From Clostridiales bacterium (GTDB taxonomy: Bacteria > Bacillota > Clostridia > Lachnospirales > Lachnospiraceae): DNA of 64,000 bases. Position numbers and translations under genes: made by a program. This document shows, piece by piece, positions 16,522-25,942 of this stretch (position 1 is the first letter of the stretch; each line of letters begins with the position of its first letter). The stretch is from assembly GCA_029010495.1 (NCBI GenBank), contig JAQXKO010000024.1, positions 62,001 to 126,000 on the forward strand, read 5' to 3'. Below the pieces are notes generated by a model. That model was not told the DNA's origin and searched no databases. It saw only the letters and a list, made by a program, of their open reading frames with translations.

Positions 16522-16890
16522 TTAGTTCATTGTAGCGATAATTTCGCCTGCTTCAAAAGCCTGACCAACTGCGTAAACTGAAGCAATTGTACCATCCTGT
16601 GGAGCCACAAGGTCATTTTCCATCTTCATAGCTTCAAATACAAGAACTACATCACCCTTCTTAACGGCTGCGCCTGCAGCTACCGGTGTCTTTAAAACCT
16701 TACCAGGCATTGGAGCTGCAATCTTAACTGCACCCTGAGCGCCTGCAGGAGCTGCTGCCTTAGCAGGAGCTGCTTTCTTTGCAGGAGCTGCCTTTGCTGC
16801 AGGAGCTGCTGCAACTGCACCTGTTGATTCGCCTTCTTCAACACATACTTCATAAACTGTTCCGTTTACGGTAATTGTATAATTTTTCAT
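16522..16890 (-). CDS. Biotin carboxyl carrier protein of the Na+-decarboxylase (gamma/1.3S)
   Basis: This 122-residue carrier has an N-terminal MKNYTITVNGTVYEV strand, an Ala/Pro/Lys-rich flexible linker (about 24-50) and a biotinyl domain with the canonical VFEAMKMEN, whose second Lys is biotinylated. It shuttles CO2 between the 12S and/or 5S transferases and the membrane beta subunit. It sits 14 bp after the delta/OadG-type gene and before oadB, the order seen in mmd and oad operons. Confidence 0.95.
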   Translation of the reverse strand: MKNYTITVNGTVYEVCVEEGESTGAVAAAPAAKAAPAKKAAPAKAAAPAGAQGAVKIAAPMPGKVLKTPVAAGAAVKKGDVVLVFEAMKMENDLVAPQDGTIASVYAVGQAFEAGEIIATMN

Positions 16891-16904
16891 TAAAATATCC
16901 TCCT

Positions 16905-17264
16905 TTAAGCGTTAAGCCATTTCTGTTTATTTACTTTTTTAATAGAACGTACTACAAGTCCGTCTGCCGGAACAGTACCGCCCATTTCCTCTTCATAAGC
17001 TGAAATTGCTGCAGTAATAACTGCTACGATTTCTAAATCATCCGTGACATCCACAACTTCTTCAACAGGAGCCGCCGGAGCACTTACCTTTGGTTCCTCA
17101 ACCTTCTTTGGAGCACCAATCTTATTAATATATTTAAAAAGACTGATTATGAAACTGATAAGAATAAGTACCAGGAATACAATTCCAATACCAAGAATTG
17201 TATTAAGACCAGCCTGTTTCATTACTGCGGAGTCCCATGTAATAAATGCTGCTACCATATTCAT
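16905..17264 (-). CDS. OadG/MmdD-type small membrane subunit of the decarboxylase
   Basis: This 119-residue protein has one transmembrane helix (about residues 22-44, GIGIVFLVLILISFIISLF), a Pro/Ala/Glu/Val linker and a C-terminal segment EIVAVITAAISAYEE followed by GLVVRSIKKVNKQKW, the OadG hallmark. It anchors the soluble transferases to the beta subunit. It starts at 17264 after AGGTGATTGT and is spaced 12 bp from the 12S-type gene. Confidence 0.9.
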   Translation of the reverse strand: MNMVAAFITWDSAVMKQAGLNTILGIGIVFLVLILISFIISLFKYINKIGAPKKVEEPKVSAPAAPVEEVVDVTDDLEIVAVITAAISAYEEEMGGTVPADGLVVRSIKKVNKQKWLNA

Positions 17265-17276
17265 ACAATCACCTCA

Positions 17277-18725
17277 CTACACTGTTCCGTGCTTCTTTGC
17301 AGGGCGATCTTCTCTCTTTGAATAGAGCATTTCAAATGCATAAATAAGCTGCTTTCTGACCTCATCACCTGTAATAATAGCATCAACATAGCCTCTCTTT
17401 GCAGCGCTCTGTGCACTATTAAGGCATTTAGCATACTCAGCTGCCTTTTCAGCCTTAAATGCAGCCTTGTCAGCAGCAACTTCAATTTCTGAGCTGTAGA
17501 TAATCTGAGCTGCAAGTGAAGCTTCCATAGCTCCGATTTCAGAATCCTCAAGTGCAAATACATAATCTGCTCCTGTTGATTTTGAATTCATTGTAACGTA
17601 TGCACTTCCGAAAGCCTTCTTTATAACTACATTAACCTTTGGAACAGTTGCATTTGCAAATGCATATGTAAGCTTTGCAGCTGCAATATTAATATTTTTA
17701 GCTTCATTCATTGTTGCAGCATAGCCTGTAACATTTGTTAATGTAAGTACAGGAATGCAGAATGCGTCACAGAAGTTAACAAACTCAGCAGCCTTATAGC
17801 AGCCTCCTGTTGTAAGCGCTGTATCATACTTTGCAACAACCTTGCCGTTTTCATCCTTCTTTGCACTTCTGTTTGCAACAACACCTGTTGTTGAACCGTT
17901 AAGTCTGATAAAGCCTGTAACCATCTCAGGTGCATATGCTGCTTTTGTCTCAACGAATTCACCCATATCGGCAATATCCTTAATTGCTTCCGTAACATCA
18001 TCAAGCTCTCCGGTAAATGCAGGAAGCTCACGGTTAAGATCATCTCCCGAAACAGTATCGGCATCATCCTCATTATTTGATGGAAGCATGGAAACAAGTG
18101 TACGTATAGCATTGAGAGATGCGACCTCGTCCTCGTCTGTAAAATCCACTGTGCCGGCCTTTGACATAAAATCCGCACTTGCCGTATCGCACTTACCGAT
18201 ATTATTGCCTTCAATTGCATTTGGAGTATTTACAAAAAGTTTTCCATCCTTTGACATAAATACAAAATCACTCAGAGCAGTAAGAACTGCAAGGCCTCCG
18301 CCACAATTTCCGTATACTGCAGTAATCTGTGGAATAACTCCTGATGCAAGTGACTGCTTTGTATAAATGCTGCCAAAAGCCTCAAGTGCATCTGTTGCTT
18401 CCTGAAGTCTCATACCCTGGCTATCAAGAAGTCCAATGACCGGAGCACCAACCTTCATAGCCTTATCATACAATGCTACAATCTTCTTTGCATGCATCTC
18501 TCCGATTGTTCCGTTAAGAACAGATGCATCCTGTGCATAAACGTATACAACACGTTCATCAATAAGACCGTATCCCGTGATAACACCATCGCCTGGAGCA
18601 TCATTTCCCGGCAAGTTAAAATCAGTGCTTCTTTTTGTCACAAGTGCACCAATTTCAACAAAACTGTTCTCGTCAAGTAAGGTTTCAATTCTATCCCTTG
18701 CTGACAATTTCGCTGTATTACTCAT
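17277..18725 (-). CDS. Acyl-CoA carboxyltransferase, 12S/MmdA type
   Basis: At 482 residues it has the two crotonase-like halves of the biotin-dependent carboxyltransferase family. The N-half carries SARDRIETLLDENSFVEIG, GDGVITGYG and AVYGNCGGGLAV; the C-half carries VTGFIRLNGSTTGVVANRS, LTNVTGYAAT and FGSAYVTMNSKSTGADYVFA. By family it transfers CO2 from a CoA ester (methylmalonyl-CoA in MmdA and propionibacterial 12S) to biotin. The true CoA substrate cannot be read from sequence. It is first in the operon, with GGAGG six bases before the ATG and a clear promoter at 18785-18813. Confidence 0.88.
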   Translation of the reverse strand: MSNTAKLSARDRIETLLDENSFVEIGALVTKRSTDFNLPGNDAPGDGVITGYGLIDERVVYVYAQDASVLNGTIGEMHAKKIVALYDKAMKVGAPVIGLLDSQGMRLQEATDALEAFGSIYTKQSLASGVIPQITAVYGNCGGGLAVLTALSDFVFMSKDGKLFVNTPNAIEGNNIGKCDTASADFMSKAGTVDFTDEDEVASLNAIRTLVSMLPSNNEDDADTVSGDDLNRELPAFTGELDDVTEAIKDIADMGEFVETKAAYAPEMVTGFIRLNGSTTGVVANRSAKKDENGKVVAKYDTALTTGGCYKAAEFVNFCDAFCIPVLTLTNVTGYAATMNEAKNINIAAAKLTYAFANATVPKVNVVIKKAFGSAYVTMNSKSTGADYVFALEDSEIGAMEASLAAQIIYSSEIEVAADKAAFKAEKAAEYAKCLNSAQSAAKRGYVDAIITGDEVRKQLIYAFEMLYSKREDRPAKKHGTV

Positions 18726-18784
18726 TTCCAGCCCTCCGTAACTTTATTTGTAAATTTATAATTTAACCAATTTACACCAAATAC

Positions 18785-18813
18785 ATTATAACTTGAAACA
18801 CAAATAAATACAA
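18785..18813 (-). promoter_or_regulatory. Sigma-A promoter for the decarboxylase operon
   Basis: TTGTAT (18808-18813), a 17-bp spacer and a perfect TATAAT (18785-18790) on the minus strand, 60 bp before the 12S-type gene. Confidence 0.7.
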
Positions 18814-18844
18814 CAACAAAAAATGCCTTTTTAGAAGTTTTTAC

Positions 18845-18884
18845 AACAAAAAAGCCGGATGATTATATAAAACTAATCATCCGG
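18845..18884 (-). terminator. Rho-independent terminator after recA-recX
   Basis: A perfect 11-bp stem CCGGATGATTA/TAATCATCCGG (18855-18865, 18874-18884) is followed on the minus strand by CTTTTTTGTTG. Confidence 0.9.
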
Positions 18885-18908
18885 ACCTGTCTTGATATAA
18901 AAAAATCA

Positions 18909-19589
18909 TCAACCACATTTTTTATTAATCATGGTTTTAATATCGCTATAATTAAATCCTTCTCTTATCAGGGCCTGCATTACTTTAGTAATCTTCCCTC
19001 TGTCGCTGTAATCCTCAGGCTTAAGTTTTTTATCAAAGGCCTTTTCAAGCGCTGAATTTTTAATTGTATCCTCATCAATACCGTCTATTGCATGCATAAC
19101 AGCCACCTGCTCATAAGCTTCCTTAATATCGGATGATGATACGCCCTTCTGTTTCAGGTGCTCTTCAATATATCGTCTTGTTTTCGTTGTTTCCTTTGAC
19201 TTGATATAGTTTGTTGCATATCTTACATCATCAACATAATTAAAGCTGAGAATATAATTAAGGATTATCTCCTGATGTTCCATACTATATCCGGCTCCGA
19301 TGATTTTCTCGCGAAGACCTTTAATGGTATAATCTCTGTCAGACAAAAGTGAAAGTGCATATCTCTTTCCTCGCGGAACTACAATATCCTTTACGATATT
19401 GTTATAAAGCTCATCAGAAAGCTCTATACCGATACCGTCCTTAATGTCCTCGCCTTGAAGTAAATCATTAATTGTATTATAAAGTCCCAGTTCCTTTAAC
19501 TCTGTACATGTAAGAACAACAGACTCACACGACAGGCCGTTAATTCGATATTTTGTTTTACCAAGACGTTCAATACTCTCAATTATCAT
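18909..19589 (-). CDS. recX: RecX regulatory protein
   Basis: This 226-residue basic helical protein has the RecX repeats of three-helix units: YALSLLSDRDYTIKGLREKI, FNYVDDVRYATNYIKSK and the matching C-terminal DRGKITKVMQALIREGFNYSDIK. RecX binds the RecA filament and modulates its activity. It begins 12 bp after the recA stop and shares its transcript, ending at the terminator at 18845-18884. Confidence 0.9.
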   Translation of the reverse strand: MIIESIERLGKTKYRINGLSCESVVLTCTELKELGLYNTINDLLQGEDIKDGIGIELSDELYNNIVKDIVVPRGKRYALSLLSDRDYTIKGLREKIIGAGYSMEHQEIILNYILSFNYVDDVRYATNYIKSKETTKTRRYIEEHLKQKGVSSSDIKEAYEQVAVMHAIDGIDEDTIKNSALEKAFDKKLKPEDYSDRGKITKVMQALIREGFNYSDIKTMINKKCG

Positions 19590-19601
19590 TTTATAAACCG
19601 A

Positions 19602-20627
19602 TTAATCATCCGAGGTTCTGATGTTATCACATACGGGCAGGTCATACAGCTCACGTACCTTCTCTTCAATTTCAGAAAGAACTTCAGGATTTTCAACAAG
19701 ATATTGCTTTGCATTTTCTCTTCCCTGACCAATCTTCTGACCGTTATACGCGAACCATGCACCACTCTTATCAACAATATTGTTGCTTACCGCAATGTCA
19801 AGAATATCGCCCTCAGTACTGATTCCCTTTCCAAACATTATATCAAATTCAGCCTCACGGAACGGAGGTGCCACCTTGTTCTTTACAATCTTTACCCTTG
19901 TTCTGTTACCGATAACCTCTCCGCCCTGCTTAAGGGATTCAACTCTTCGTACATCCATACGGACTGACGAATAGAACTTAAGTGCACGTCCACCCGTTGT
20001 AGTTTCAGGATTACCGAACATAACGCCAACCTTTTCACGAAGCTGGTTGATGAAAATAACAACGCAGTTTGTACGTGATATAACACCTGTAAGCTTTCTA
20101 AGTGCCTGTGACATAAGTCTCGCCTGTAAACCGACATGAGAATCACCCATATCACCGTCAATTTCAGCCTTAGGTACAAGTGCCGCAACAGAGTCTACAA
20201 TTACAATATCAATCGCACCCGAACGAACAAGAGTCTCGGTAATCTCCAATGCCTGCTCGCCATTGTCAGGCTGTGAAATGTAAAGATTTTCAATGTCAAC
20301 ACCTATATTGGCAGCATAAACAGGATCAAGTGCATGCTCTGCATCAATAAAACCCGCAATACCGCCTCTCTTCTGAATCTCTGCGACACAGTGAAGTGCA
20401 ACAGTTGTCTTACCACTTGATTCAGGTCCGTATATCTCAATCACACGTCCCTTGGGAAGTCCGCCTATACCAAGTGCAATATCAAGACTCAGTGAACCGG
20501 TCGGAACTGCCTGAATCGTTGCATCCTTGTTGCCCTCTCCCAATTTCATGATTGAACCCTTACCAAAAGACTTTTCAATCTGTGATAAAGCTGCCTCCAA
20601 AGCTCTTTTTTTGTCTTCGCTTGCCAT
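19602..20627 (-). CDS. recA: Recombinase RecA
   Basis: The 341 residues contain every RecA landmark: Walker [10 protein letters not shown], the [15 protein letters not shown] segment, Walker [16 protein letters not shown], the L1/L2 loops ([40 protein letters not shown]) and [13 protein letters not shown]. It forms the DNA strand-exchange filament and triggers LexA self-cleavage. I start at [14 protein letters not shown] (20627) after AAGGAGGAGTATT. The upstream in-frame ATG lies across the LexA box and has no ribosome binding site. Repression by LexA is indicated by the box at 20663-20676. Confidence 0.98.
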   Translation of the reverse strand: MASEDKKRALEAALSQIEKSFGKGSIMKLGEGNKDATIQAVPTGSLSLDIALGIGGLPKGRVIEIYGPESSGKTTVALHCVAEIQKRGGIAGFIDAEHALDPVYAANIGVDIENLYISQPDNGEQALEITETLVRSGAIDIVIVDSVAALVPKAEIDGDMGDSHVGLQARLMSQALRKLTGVISRTNCVVIFINQLREKVGVMFGNPETTTGGRALKFYSSVRMDVRRVESLKQGGEVIGNRTRVKIVKNKVAPPFREAEFDIMFGKGISTEGDILDIAVSNNIVDKSGAWFAYNGQKIGQGRENAKQYLVENPEVLSEIEEKVRELYDLPVCDNIRTSDD

Positions 20628-20662
20628 AATACTCCTCCTTGAAGATAAATAATATAGTGTGT

Positions 20663-20676
20663 CAAACATTTGTTCG
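20663..20676 (-). promoter_or_regulatory. recA: LexA (SOS) operator of recA
   Basis: On the minus strand the 14-mer CGAACAAATGTTTG fits the Firmicute LexA consensus CGAACRNRYGTTYG at every position. It lies between the recA promoter (20692-20720) and the start codon, at about +10 to +25. Confidence 0.92.
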
Positions 20677-20691
20677 TTGCAGTATACTCAT

Positions 20692-20720
20692 AATATATCA
20701 CATAAAATACTGACTGTCAA
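20692..20720 (-). promoter_or_regulatory. recA: Sigma-A promoter for recA
   Basis: A perfect TTGACA (20715-20720), a 17-bp spacer and TATATT (20692-20697) on the minus strand, directly upstream of the LexA box. Confidence 0.8.
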
Positions 20721-20744
20721 TAGCGAAATCAAACCTTTGTTCTG

Positions 20745-21674
20745 TTAGTCCGCATTGTCAGTATCTTTTGCAAACAAAGCCGTAACATAAGCATCAACAT
20801 CAAATTTCTGCAAATCCTCAAGATGTTCGCCGACTCCGATAAATTTGACGGGGATGTTAAGCTCTCTCTGGATTGCAATGGCAATACCGCCCTTTGCAGT
20901 TCCGTCAAGCTTTGTTATTACTATACCCGTAATCTTTGCAACCTCATTAAACTGTTTTGCCTGAATAAGTGCATTTTGGCCTGTCGTTCCGTCAAGAACA
21001 ACGAGTGTTTCCCTGTGTGCATCCGGGAATTCCCTGTCTATTACACGGTTAATCTTGCCAAGCTCATCCATAAGATTCTTTTTATTATGAAGACGTCCGG
21101 CCGTATCGCATATCAGAAGGTCCGTCTTTTTTGACCTTGCACTGTTGCACGCATCATATACAACTGCGGCAGGGTCACTGCCTTCCTTCTGTGAAATAAT
21201 TGGTACCCCTGAGCGCTCGCTCCACATCTGAAGCTGTTCTATAGCCGCTGCCCTGAATGTATCGGCCGCACACAGAACGACGTTTTTGCCTTCATTTTTA
21301 TAATTTGCGGCAAGCTTTCCGCATGTGGTGGTTTTTCCTACTCCGTTAACGCCTATCATCATAATGACGGACTGCCTGTTTTCAAAATCATAAGCATCCT
21401 CCGGAACCTTCATCTGTTCCTTAATGCAGCTGATAAGAAGTTCCCTGCATTCCTCAGGCTTTGTGATATGGTTTTCGGAAACTTTCTTTCTGAGGTCATC
21501 AAGTATTATTTCAGTCGTTGTCACGCCGATATCTGCCATTACAAGTATTTCCTCAAGCTCCTCATAAAACTCGTCATCAATATGAGTAAAACCGTTAAAT
21601 ACATAATCGAGACCGGATGCTATACTTTTTCTTGTCTTTGTCAGACCATCCTTTAATCTGCTGAATAATCCCAT
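20745..21674 (-). CDS. ftsY: Signal recognition particle receptor FtsY
   Basis: At 309 residues it contains the SRP-GTPase NG domain: G1 GVNGVGKTTTCGKLA, G2/I-box LCAADTFRAAAIEQLQ, G3 LLICDTAGRLHNK, G4 ITKLDGTAKGG and the closing FIGVGEHLEDLQKFD. It lacks the long acidic A-domain of E. coli FtsY, as is usual in Gram-positives. It docks SRP-ribosome complexes at the membrane. It follows smc by 14 bp as the last gene of plsX-acpP-rnc-smc-ftsY. Confidence 0.96.
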   Translation of the reverse strand: MGLFSRLKDGLTKTRKSIASGLDYVFNGFTHIDDEFYEELEEILVMADIGVTTTEIILDDLRKKVSENHITKPEECRELLISCIKEQMKVPEDAYDFENRQSVIMMIGVNGVGKTTTCGKLAANYKNEGKNVVLCAADTFRAAAIEQLQMWSERSGVPIISQKEGSDPAAVVYDACNSARSKKTDLLICDTAGRLHNKKNLMDELGKINRVIDREFPDAHRETLVVLDGTTGQNALIQAKQFNEVAKITGIVITKLDGTAKGGIAIAIQRELNIPVKFIGVGEHLEDLQKFDVDAYVTALFAKDTDNAD

Positions 21675-21688
21675 ACTCCCTCCTTTTA

Positions 21689-24600
21689 TTACGATAATTC
21701 ATTTTCAACGAGATTGACGCTGACCAGTGTTGATACACCCTTTTCCTGCATGGTAATTCCATAAAGTGCATCGGCACAGTTCATCGTGCCTCTACGATGT
21801 GTTATTACGATAAATTGTGTATTTGACGTAAGCTTCTTAAGATAATTGGCAAATCTTGATACGTTTGAATCATCAAGTGCCGCCTCTATCTCGTCAAGCA
21901 GGCAGAACGGTGACGGTTTTAAATCAAGAATTGCAAATAAAAGCGCAATTGCCGTCAGAGCCTTTTCACCGCCGCTGAGCTGCATCATATTCTGAAGCTT
22001 CTTTCCCGGTGGCTGTGCATTTATCCTTATACCGGCTTCAAGCACATCCTCATCCTCAGTTAATGACAGATTTCCCTGACCGCCGCCAAAGAGCTCCTTA
22101 AATGTAGCGTCAAACCGCCTGTTTACCTCCTCAAAGGTTGTTTCAAACTGTTTTCTCATGTCTACATCAAGCTCTTCAATTATATCCTCAAGAACATTTT
22201 GTGCCTTAACAATATCATCGCGCTGCGTCTTCAGAAATTCATATCTCTCACTCGTAGCCCTGTAATCCTCTATTGCATTGACATTTACGTCACCCAGGCC
22301 CCTGATTTTAGCCCTTAGCTCAAAAATATTCTTCTTGGTTGCTTCCTCGGCAGGAACGGTAATTTCAATTTCCCTGGCAGTACTGATTGTCAGTTCGTAT
22401 TCCTCCCACATATATTTAATTGTGCTCTCAATTGTTTCAGAAAGCTTATCACGCTGCGCACGGAGTCTGAACTCATCTTTGTCAAGCTCCGATATGCGGA
22501 AGCTGAGCTCTTCACTCTGCTCAAAAAATGCCTTATTCTGCTTTGACATCTGAGCCGATACACCGCTAAGCTCATCAATGACTTCATCATGCTCCGCTAT
22601 GTATTTATCCAGTTCATTCACAAGACGACGTCTTTCCTCTATCATCTCCTCACGTCTGGAAAGCTCATTAATCGAATCAGCCTTTGTCCTGTTGATTTCG
22701 TCTTCCTCACCGGCAAGAACATCAAGCTCATTATTTACACGCTCAATGTTTTCATTGATATGACCGATGGCCGCAAGATAATTATTCATCAGTGTAATAT
22801 TATCTATATTAGCTTTATTGAGTTCCTCTTCATCGGCTCTTGCCGCCGCAAGACGATTAGCAATGTTCTTTGCATTTTCCTCCTCGACGCTGTTAAGGTT
22901 CTGGTTATCATCAATCTTTACGCCAAGTATCTCCAGGGTTTCCTTAAGCGATGCATTTTCATCATCAAGAGCCTTTAACTCTTCCTGCATCTCACTGTTC
23001 TTCTTATCAAGCTCTGCCTTCTTTTCATTTGCATGGTTAAGGTTGACCTTTGCGGTATTCTGCATTACATAATGCTCCGAAAGCTCTTCCTTTAATGAAT
23101 TAACAAGCCTGTTTGTTTCCGAAAGCTCTTCCCGTTTTTTCGCAATTTTCTCTCCGGCAGCCTCAATTTCACTTTTGAGTGATTCAACCTTTTCAAGCAG
23201 CTCGGAAAGCTCTCTTTTTCTTCCGAGAAGATTGGAATTATTTTTGAAGGTACCGCCGCTGATTGCGCCGCCCGGTTGGAAAAGCTCACCGTCAAGCGTT
23301 ACAATTCTGAGCCTGTAATTATATTTCTTTTCAATATGGTTAGCGTTATCTATATTGTCAACAACAAGAAATCTTCCGAGAAGGTATTTTACCGCTTCAT
23401 CATATTTTTCATCATAGCTCACAAGACCGGAGGCAATTCCGACTACACCTTTCATTGTAAACACAGACGAGTCAAATTCATCCTTCTTTGCCACAACACC
23501 GTCAAGAGGAATAAAAGTAGCACGGCCAAGCCTTCCTCCCTTAAGAAAATTAATGCATTCCTTTGCATCCTCCTTTGTGGCTACGACAATATTCTGTATA
23601 TTGCCGCCGAGTGCGGTTTCAATAGCTGTTTCATATTGATTTTCGGTTTTTATCAAATCGGCAACAACGCCTTCAATACCCGGAAATCTGTCCTTTTCAT
23701 CCATTAACCTTCTTACGGATGCTCCATATCCTTCATATCGCTCGGAAAGGTTGCGTAATGTTTCAACCTTAGAACGGCTTACCATAAGATTCTGTTTAAG
23801 TCTGACTGTTTCCTCATCGCCCGCTTTTATCTCGGCGTTTAGCTTTTCAGCCTTTTCCCCGGCCGCATCACACCTTTTTGCAAGCTCTATTACACCGTCA
23901 GATACACGTTTTATTTCCTCTTTAGCTTCGTTTATATTGTTTTCGTTAAGATTCTGCTCCGACTTAAGAGCCAGAATTCTGGAATTAATTTCGGCACGCC
24001 TGATGGCATACTGCTCGCCCATTGTATTAATTCTCTCAAGTTCTGTTCTGATACGTGTATTTTCAGTTAATGTTTCAAGACGCTTTTTACTTATGGCATT
24101 TTCCTCTCCCATAAGTACTGCTATTTCTTCTTTTTTGTCATTAAGCTTTTTACTGCTCTCATTACAGCGGGCTTCGTATACCGCAAGCTCCCTGCCTGCT
24201 TCCTTTAAGGATATGTCATAAGATGCAAGCTCTTCATTATAATTTGCACGTCTTGTATTTAATGCATCAATTCTGGACGCAAAATGCTCCTCGCCTGCCT
24301 TAATGGCAAGAATCTGCTCCGAAAAGACCTTAATATCCGTTTCGGCATTCTGTTTTTTTAGGACTGCCTCATTTTTTTCTTCCTTTGTCCGCTCGAGAAG
24401 ATTCTGTCTTTTCTCAAGCTCACCTAAAAGAACCTCATATTCAGTCTTTGCGGTTTCATATTTTAATCTTGTTGATGCAAGGTCATCCCTTACTGTCTCA
24501 AGCTTTTCATCAAGCTTTGAAAGCTCGGAATTATTGCTTTCATATTCATTTACGAATCGGGATATTTCCAGATTCTTTAACTCATCACGGAGCTTAAGAT

Positions 24601-25243
24601 AGATTTTAGCCTTTTCATACTGCTTTGCGAGCGGTCCGATCTGCTTTTCTATTTCCGAGAGAATATCATTTACTCTGTCCAGATTCTGTTTCTCGGTATC
24701 AAGATTTTTCTCTGCGGCACTCTTTCTCTTTTTATACTTAACTATGCCGGCTGCCTCGTCAAATATTTCTCTTCTGTCCTCAGGCTTTGAGCTGACAATT
24801 TTATCAATCTGTCCCTGACCGATAAGTGAATATCCTTCCTTACCTATACCGGTATCGAAGAAAAGCTCCTGAACGTCTCTTAAACGGCATACTGCTCCGT
24901 TAATCATATATTCCGACTCACCGCTTCTGTATACCCTTCGGCCAACCGTAACCTCTTCATAGGCAATAGGGAGCCAATGGTCTGTATTGTCAAGCGTAAG
25001 CGTAACATATGCAAACCCAAGCGGCTTTCTGTTTTCAGTTCCGGAAAAGATAACATCCTGCATGGAGCTTCCCCTGAGCTGCTTTGCGCTCTGCTCGCCC
25101 AGAACCCATCTTACGGCATCGGCTATATTACTCTTGCCGCTGCCGTTAGGACCTACTATTCCCGTAATACCATGATTAAATTCGAGATGAATCTTATTGG
25201 CAAAGGCCTTAAAGCCATGAGCTTCAATACTCTTTAAGTACAT
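21689..25243 (-). CDS. smc: Chromosome segregation protein SMC
   Basis: At 1184 residues it has the full SMC length. The N-terminal head has Walker A GPNGSGKSNI (residues 31-40) and the Q-loop region SLIGQGQIDKIVSSKPEDRR. Two long coiled coils (about 170-500 and 690-1020) flank a hinge (about 520-680, FPGIEGVVADLI to GAISGGTFKNNSN). The C-terminal head has the signature LSGGEKALTAIALLFAI and Walker B PFCLLDEIEAALDD. With ScpA/ScpB (not here) it compacts and segregates the chromosome. It starts 2 bp after the rnc stop, so the two are translationally coupled. Confidence 0.98.
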   Translation of the reverse strand: MYLKSIEAHGFKAFANKIHLEFNHGITGIVGPNGSGKSNIADAVRWVLGEQSAKQLRGSSMQDVIFSGTENRKPLGFAYVTLTLDNTDHWLPIAYEEVTVGRRVYRSGESEYMINGAVCRLRDVQELFFDTGIGKEGYSLIGQGQIDKIVSSKPEDRREIFDEAAGIVKYKKRKSAAEKNLDTEKQNLDRVNDILSEIEKQIGPLAKQYEKAKIYLKLRDELKNLEISRFVNEYESNNSELSKLDEKLETVRDDLASTRLKYETAKTEYEVLLGELEKRQNLLERTKEEKNEAVLKKQNAETDIKVFSEQILAIKAGEEHFASRIDALNTRRANYNEELASYDISLKEAGRELAVYEARCNESSKKLNDKKEEIAVLMGEENAISKKRLETLTENTRIRTELERINTMGEQYAIRRAEINSRILALKSEQNLNENNINEAKEEIKRVSDGVIELAKRCDAAGEKAEKLNAEIKAGDEETVRLKQNLMVSRSKVETLRNLSERYEGYGASVRRLMDEKDRFPGIEGVVADLIKTENQYETAIETALGGNIQNIVVATKEDAKECINFLKGGRLGRATFIPLDGVVAKKDEFDSSVFTMKGVVGIASGLVSYDEKYDEAVKYLLGRFLVVDNIDNANHIEKKYNYRLRIVTLDGELFQPGGAISGGTFKNNSNLLGRKRELSELLEKVESLKSEIEAAGEKIAKKREELSETNRLVNSLKEELSEHYVMQNTAKVNLNHANEKKAELDKKNSEMQEELKALDDENASLKETLEILGVKIDDNQNLNSVEEENAKNIANRLAAARADEEELNKANIDNITLMNNYLAAIGHINENIERVNNELDVLAGEEDEINRTKADSINELSRREEMIEERRRLVNELDKYIAEHDEVIDELSGVSAQMSKQNKAFFEQSEELSFRISELDKDEFRLRAQRDKLSETIESTIKYMWEEYELTISTAREIEITVPAEEATKKNIFELRAKIRGLGDVNVNAIEDYRATSERYEFLKTQRDDIVKAQNVLEDIIEELDVDMRKQFETTFEEVNRRFDATFKELFGGGQGNLSLTEDEDVLEAGIRINAQPPGKKLQNMMQLSGGEKALTAIALLFAILDLKPSPFCLLDEIEAALDDSNVSRFANYLKKLTSNTQFIVITHRRGTMNCADALYGITMQEKGVSTLVSVNLVENELS

Positions 25244-25245
25244 AA

Positions 25246-25932
25246 TTATTCCTCTTCATTCATAAATTTTGTCAAAGCCTCTGCTGCTGCGTTCTGCTGG
25301 GCAGTCTTCTTTGAATGACCCATACCCGTACTGTAGTCCTCACCGTTGATAATGCATTTAACGGTAAAGGTTTTGTCATGAGGCGGTCCGGATTCTTCTA
25401 TCACTTCATAGGCAGGTGTAGATTTATAAACATTTTGAACAACCATCTGAAGCTCTGTTTTTGCATCATGGAAAAATGTACGCTCCGTTATGTCATTTAA
25501 TACGTTATCGTGAATAAATCGTCTGGCCTCATCAATGCCTCCGTCAAGATATATGGCTCCGATAAGAGCTTCGAATGCATCAGACAAAATAGAATCCCTC
25601 TGTTCACCGTGACTGTTCTTTTCGCCCTTCCCAAGCAGTATATAATCACCGAGACTTATTCTTCTGGCACTAAAAGCAAGACCGGGCTCACATACTATAC
25701 CCGCACGCTTCTTTGACAGCTCACCCTCAGCTATGGCAGTTTCACCCACATACAGATAATCACTTACCACAAGCTCAAGCACTGCATCTCCAAGAAACTC
25801 CAGTCTTTCGTTATTGCCCTTTTTTTCTAACACAACCTCGTTGCCGAACGAAGAATGGGTAAGGGCAAGCTTTAAAAGACCTTTATCCTTAAATTCATAT
25901 TTAATGATTTTTTCCAAGCTGTCAATTTCCAT
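25246..25932 (-). CDS. rnc: Ribonuclease III
   Basis: The 228 residues comprise an RNase III catalytic domain with the signature NERLEFLGDAVLELVVSDYL, the downstream SDAFEALIGAIYLDGG acidic cluster, and a C-terminal double-stranded RNA-binding domain (from about 155, DAKTELQMVVQ to SKKTAQQNAAAEAL). It cuts structured RNA, including rRNA precursors. It lies between acpP and smc in the classical Firmicute cluster. Confidence 0.97.
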   Translation of the reverse strand: MEIDSLEKIIKYEFKDKGLLKLALTHSSFGNEVVLEKKGNNERLEFLGDAVLELVVSDYLYVGETAIAEGELSKKRAGIVCEPGLAFSARRISLGDYILLGKGEKNSHGEQRDSILSDAFEALIGAIYLDGGIDEARRFIHDNVLNDITERTFFHDAKTELQMVVQNVYKSTPAYEVIEESGPPHDKTFTVKCIINGEDYSTGMGHSKKTAQQNAAAEALTKFMNEEE

Positions 25933-25942
25933 AATCTACCTC

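Noticed and set aside
17842-18366. A 174-codon plus-strand open frame opposite the 12S-type gene
   Set aside because: Antisense shadow: serine/alanine-rich composition, no ribosome binding site, and it lies wholly inside a well-supported carboxyltransferase gene.
23751-24221. Plus-strand open frames within smc
   Set aside because: They mirror coiled-coil codons (Ser/Leu/Phe-rich) and match no family; smc is complete.
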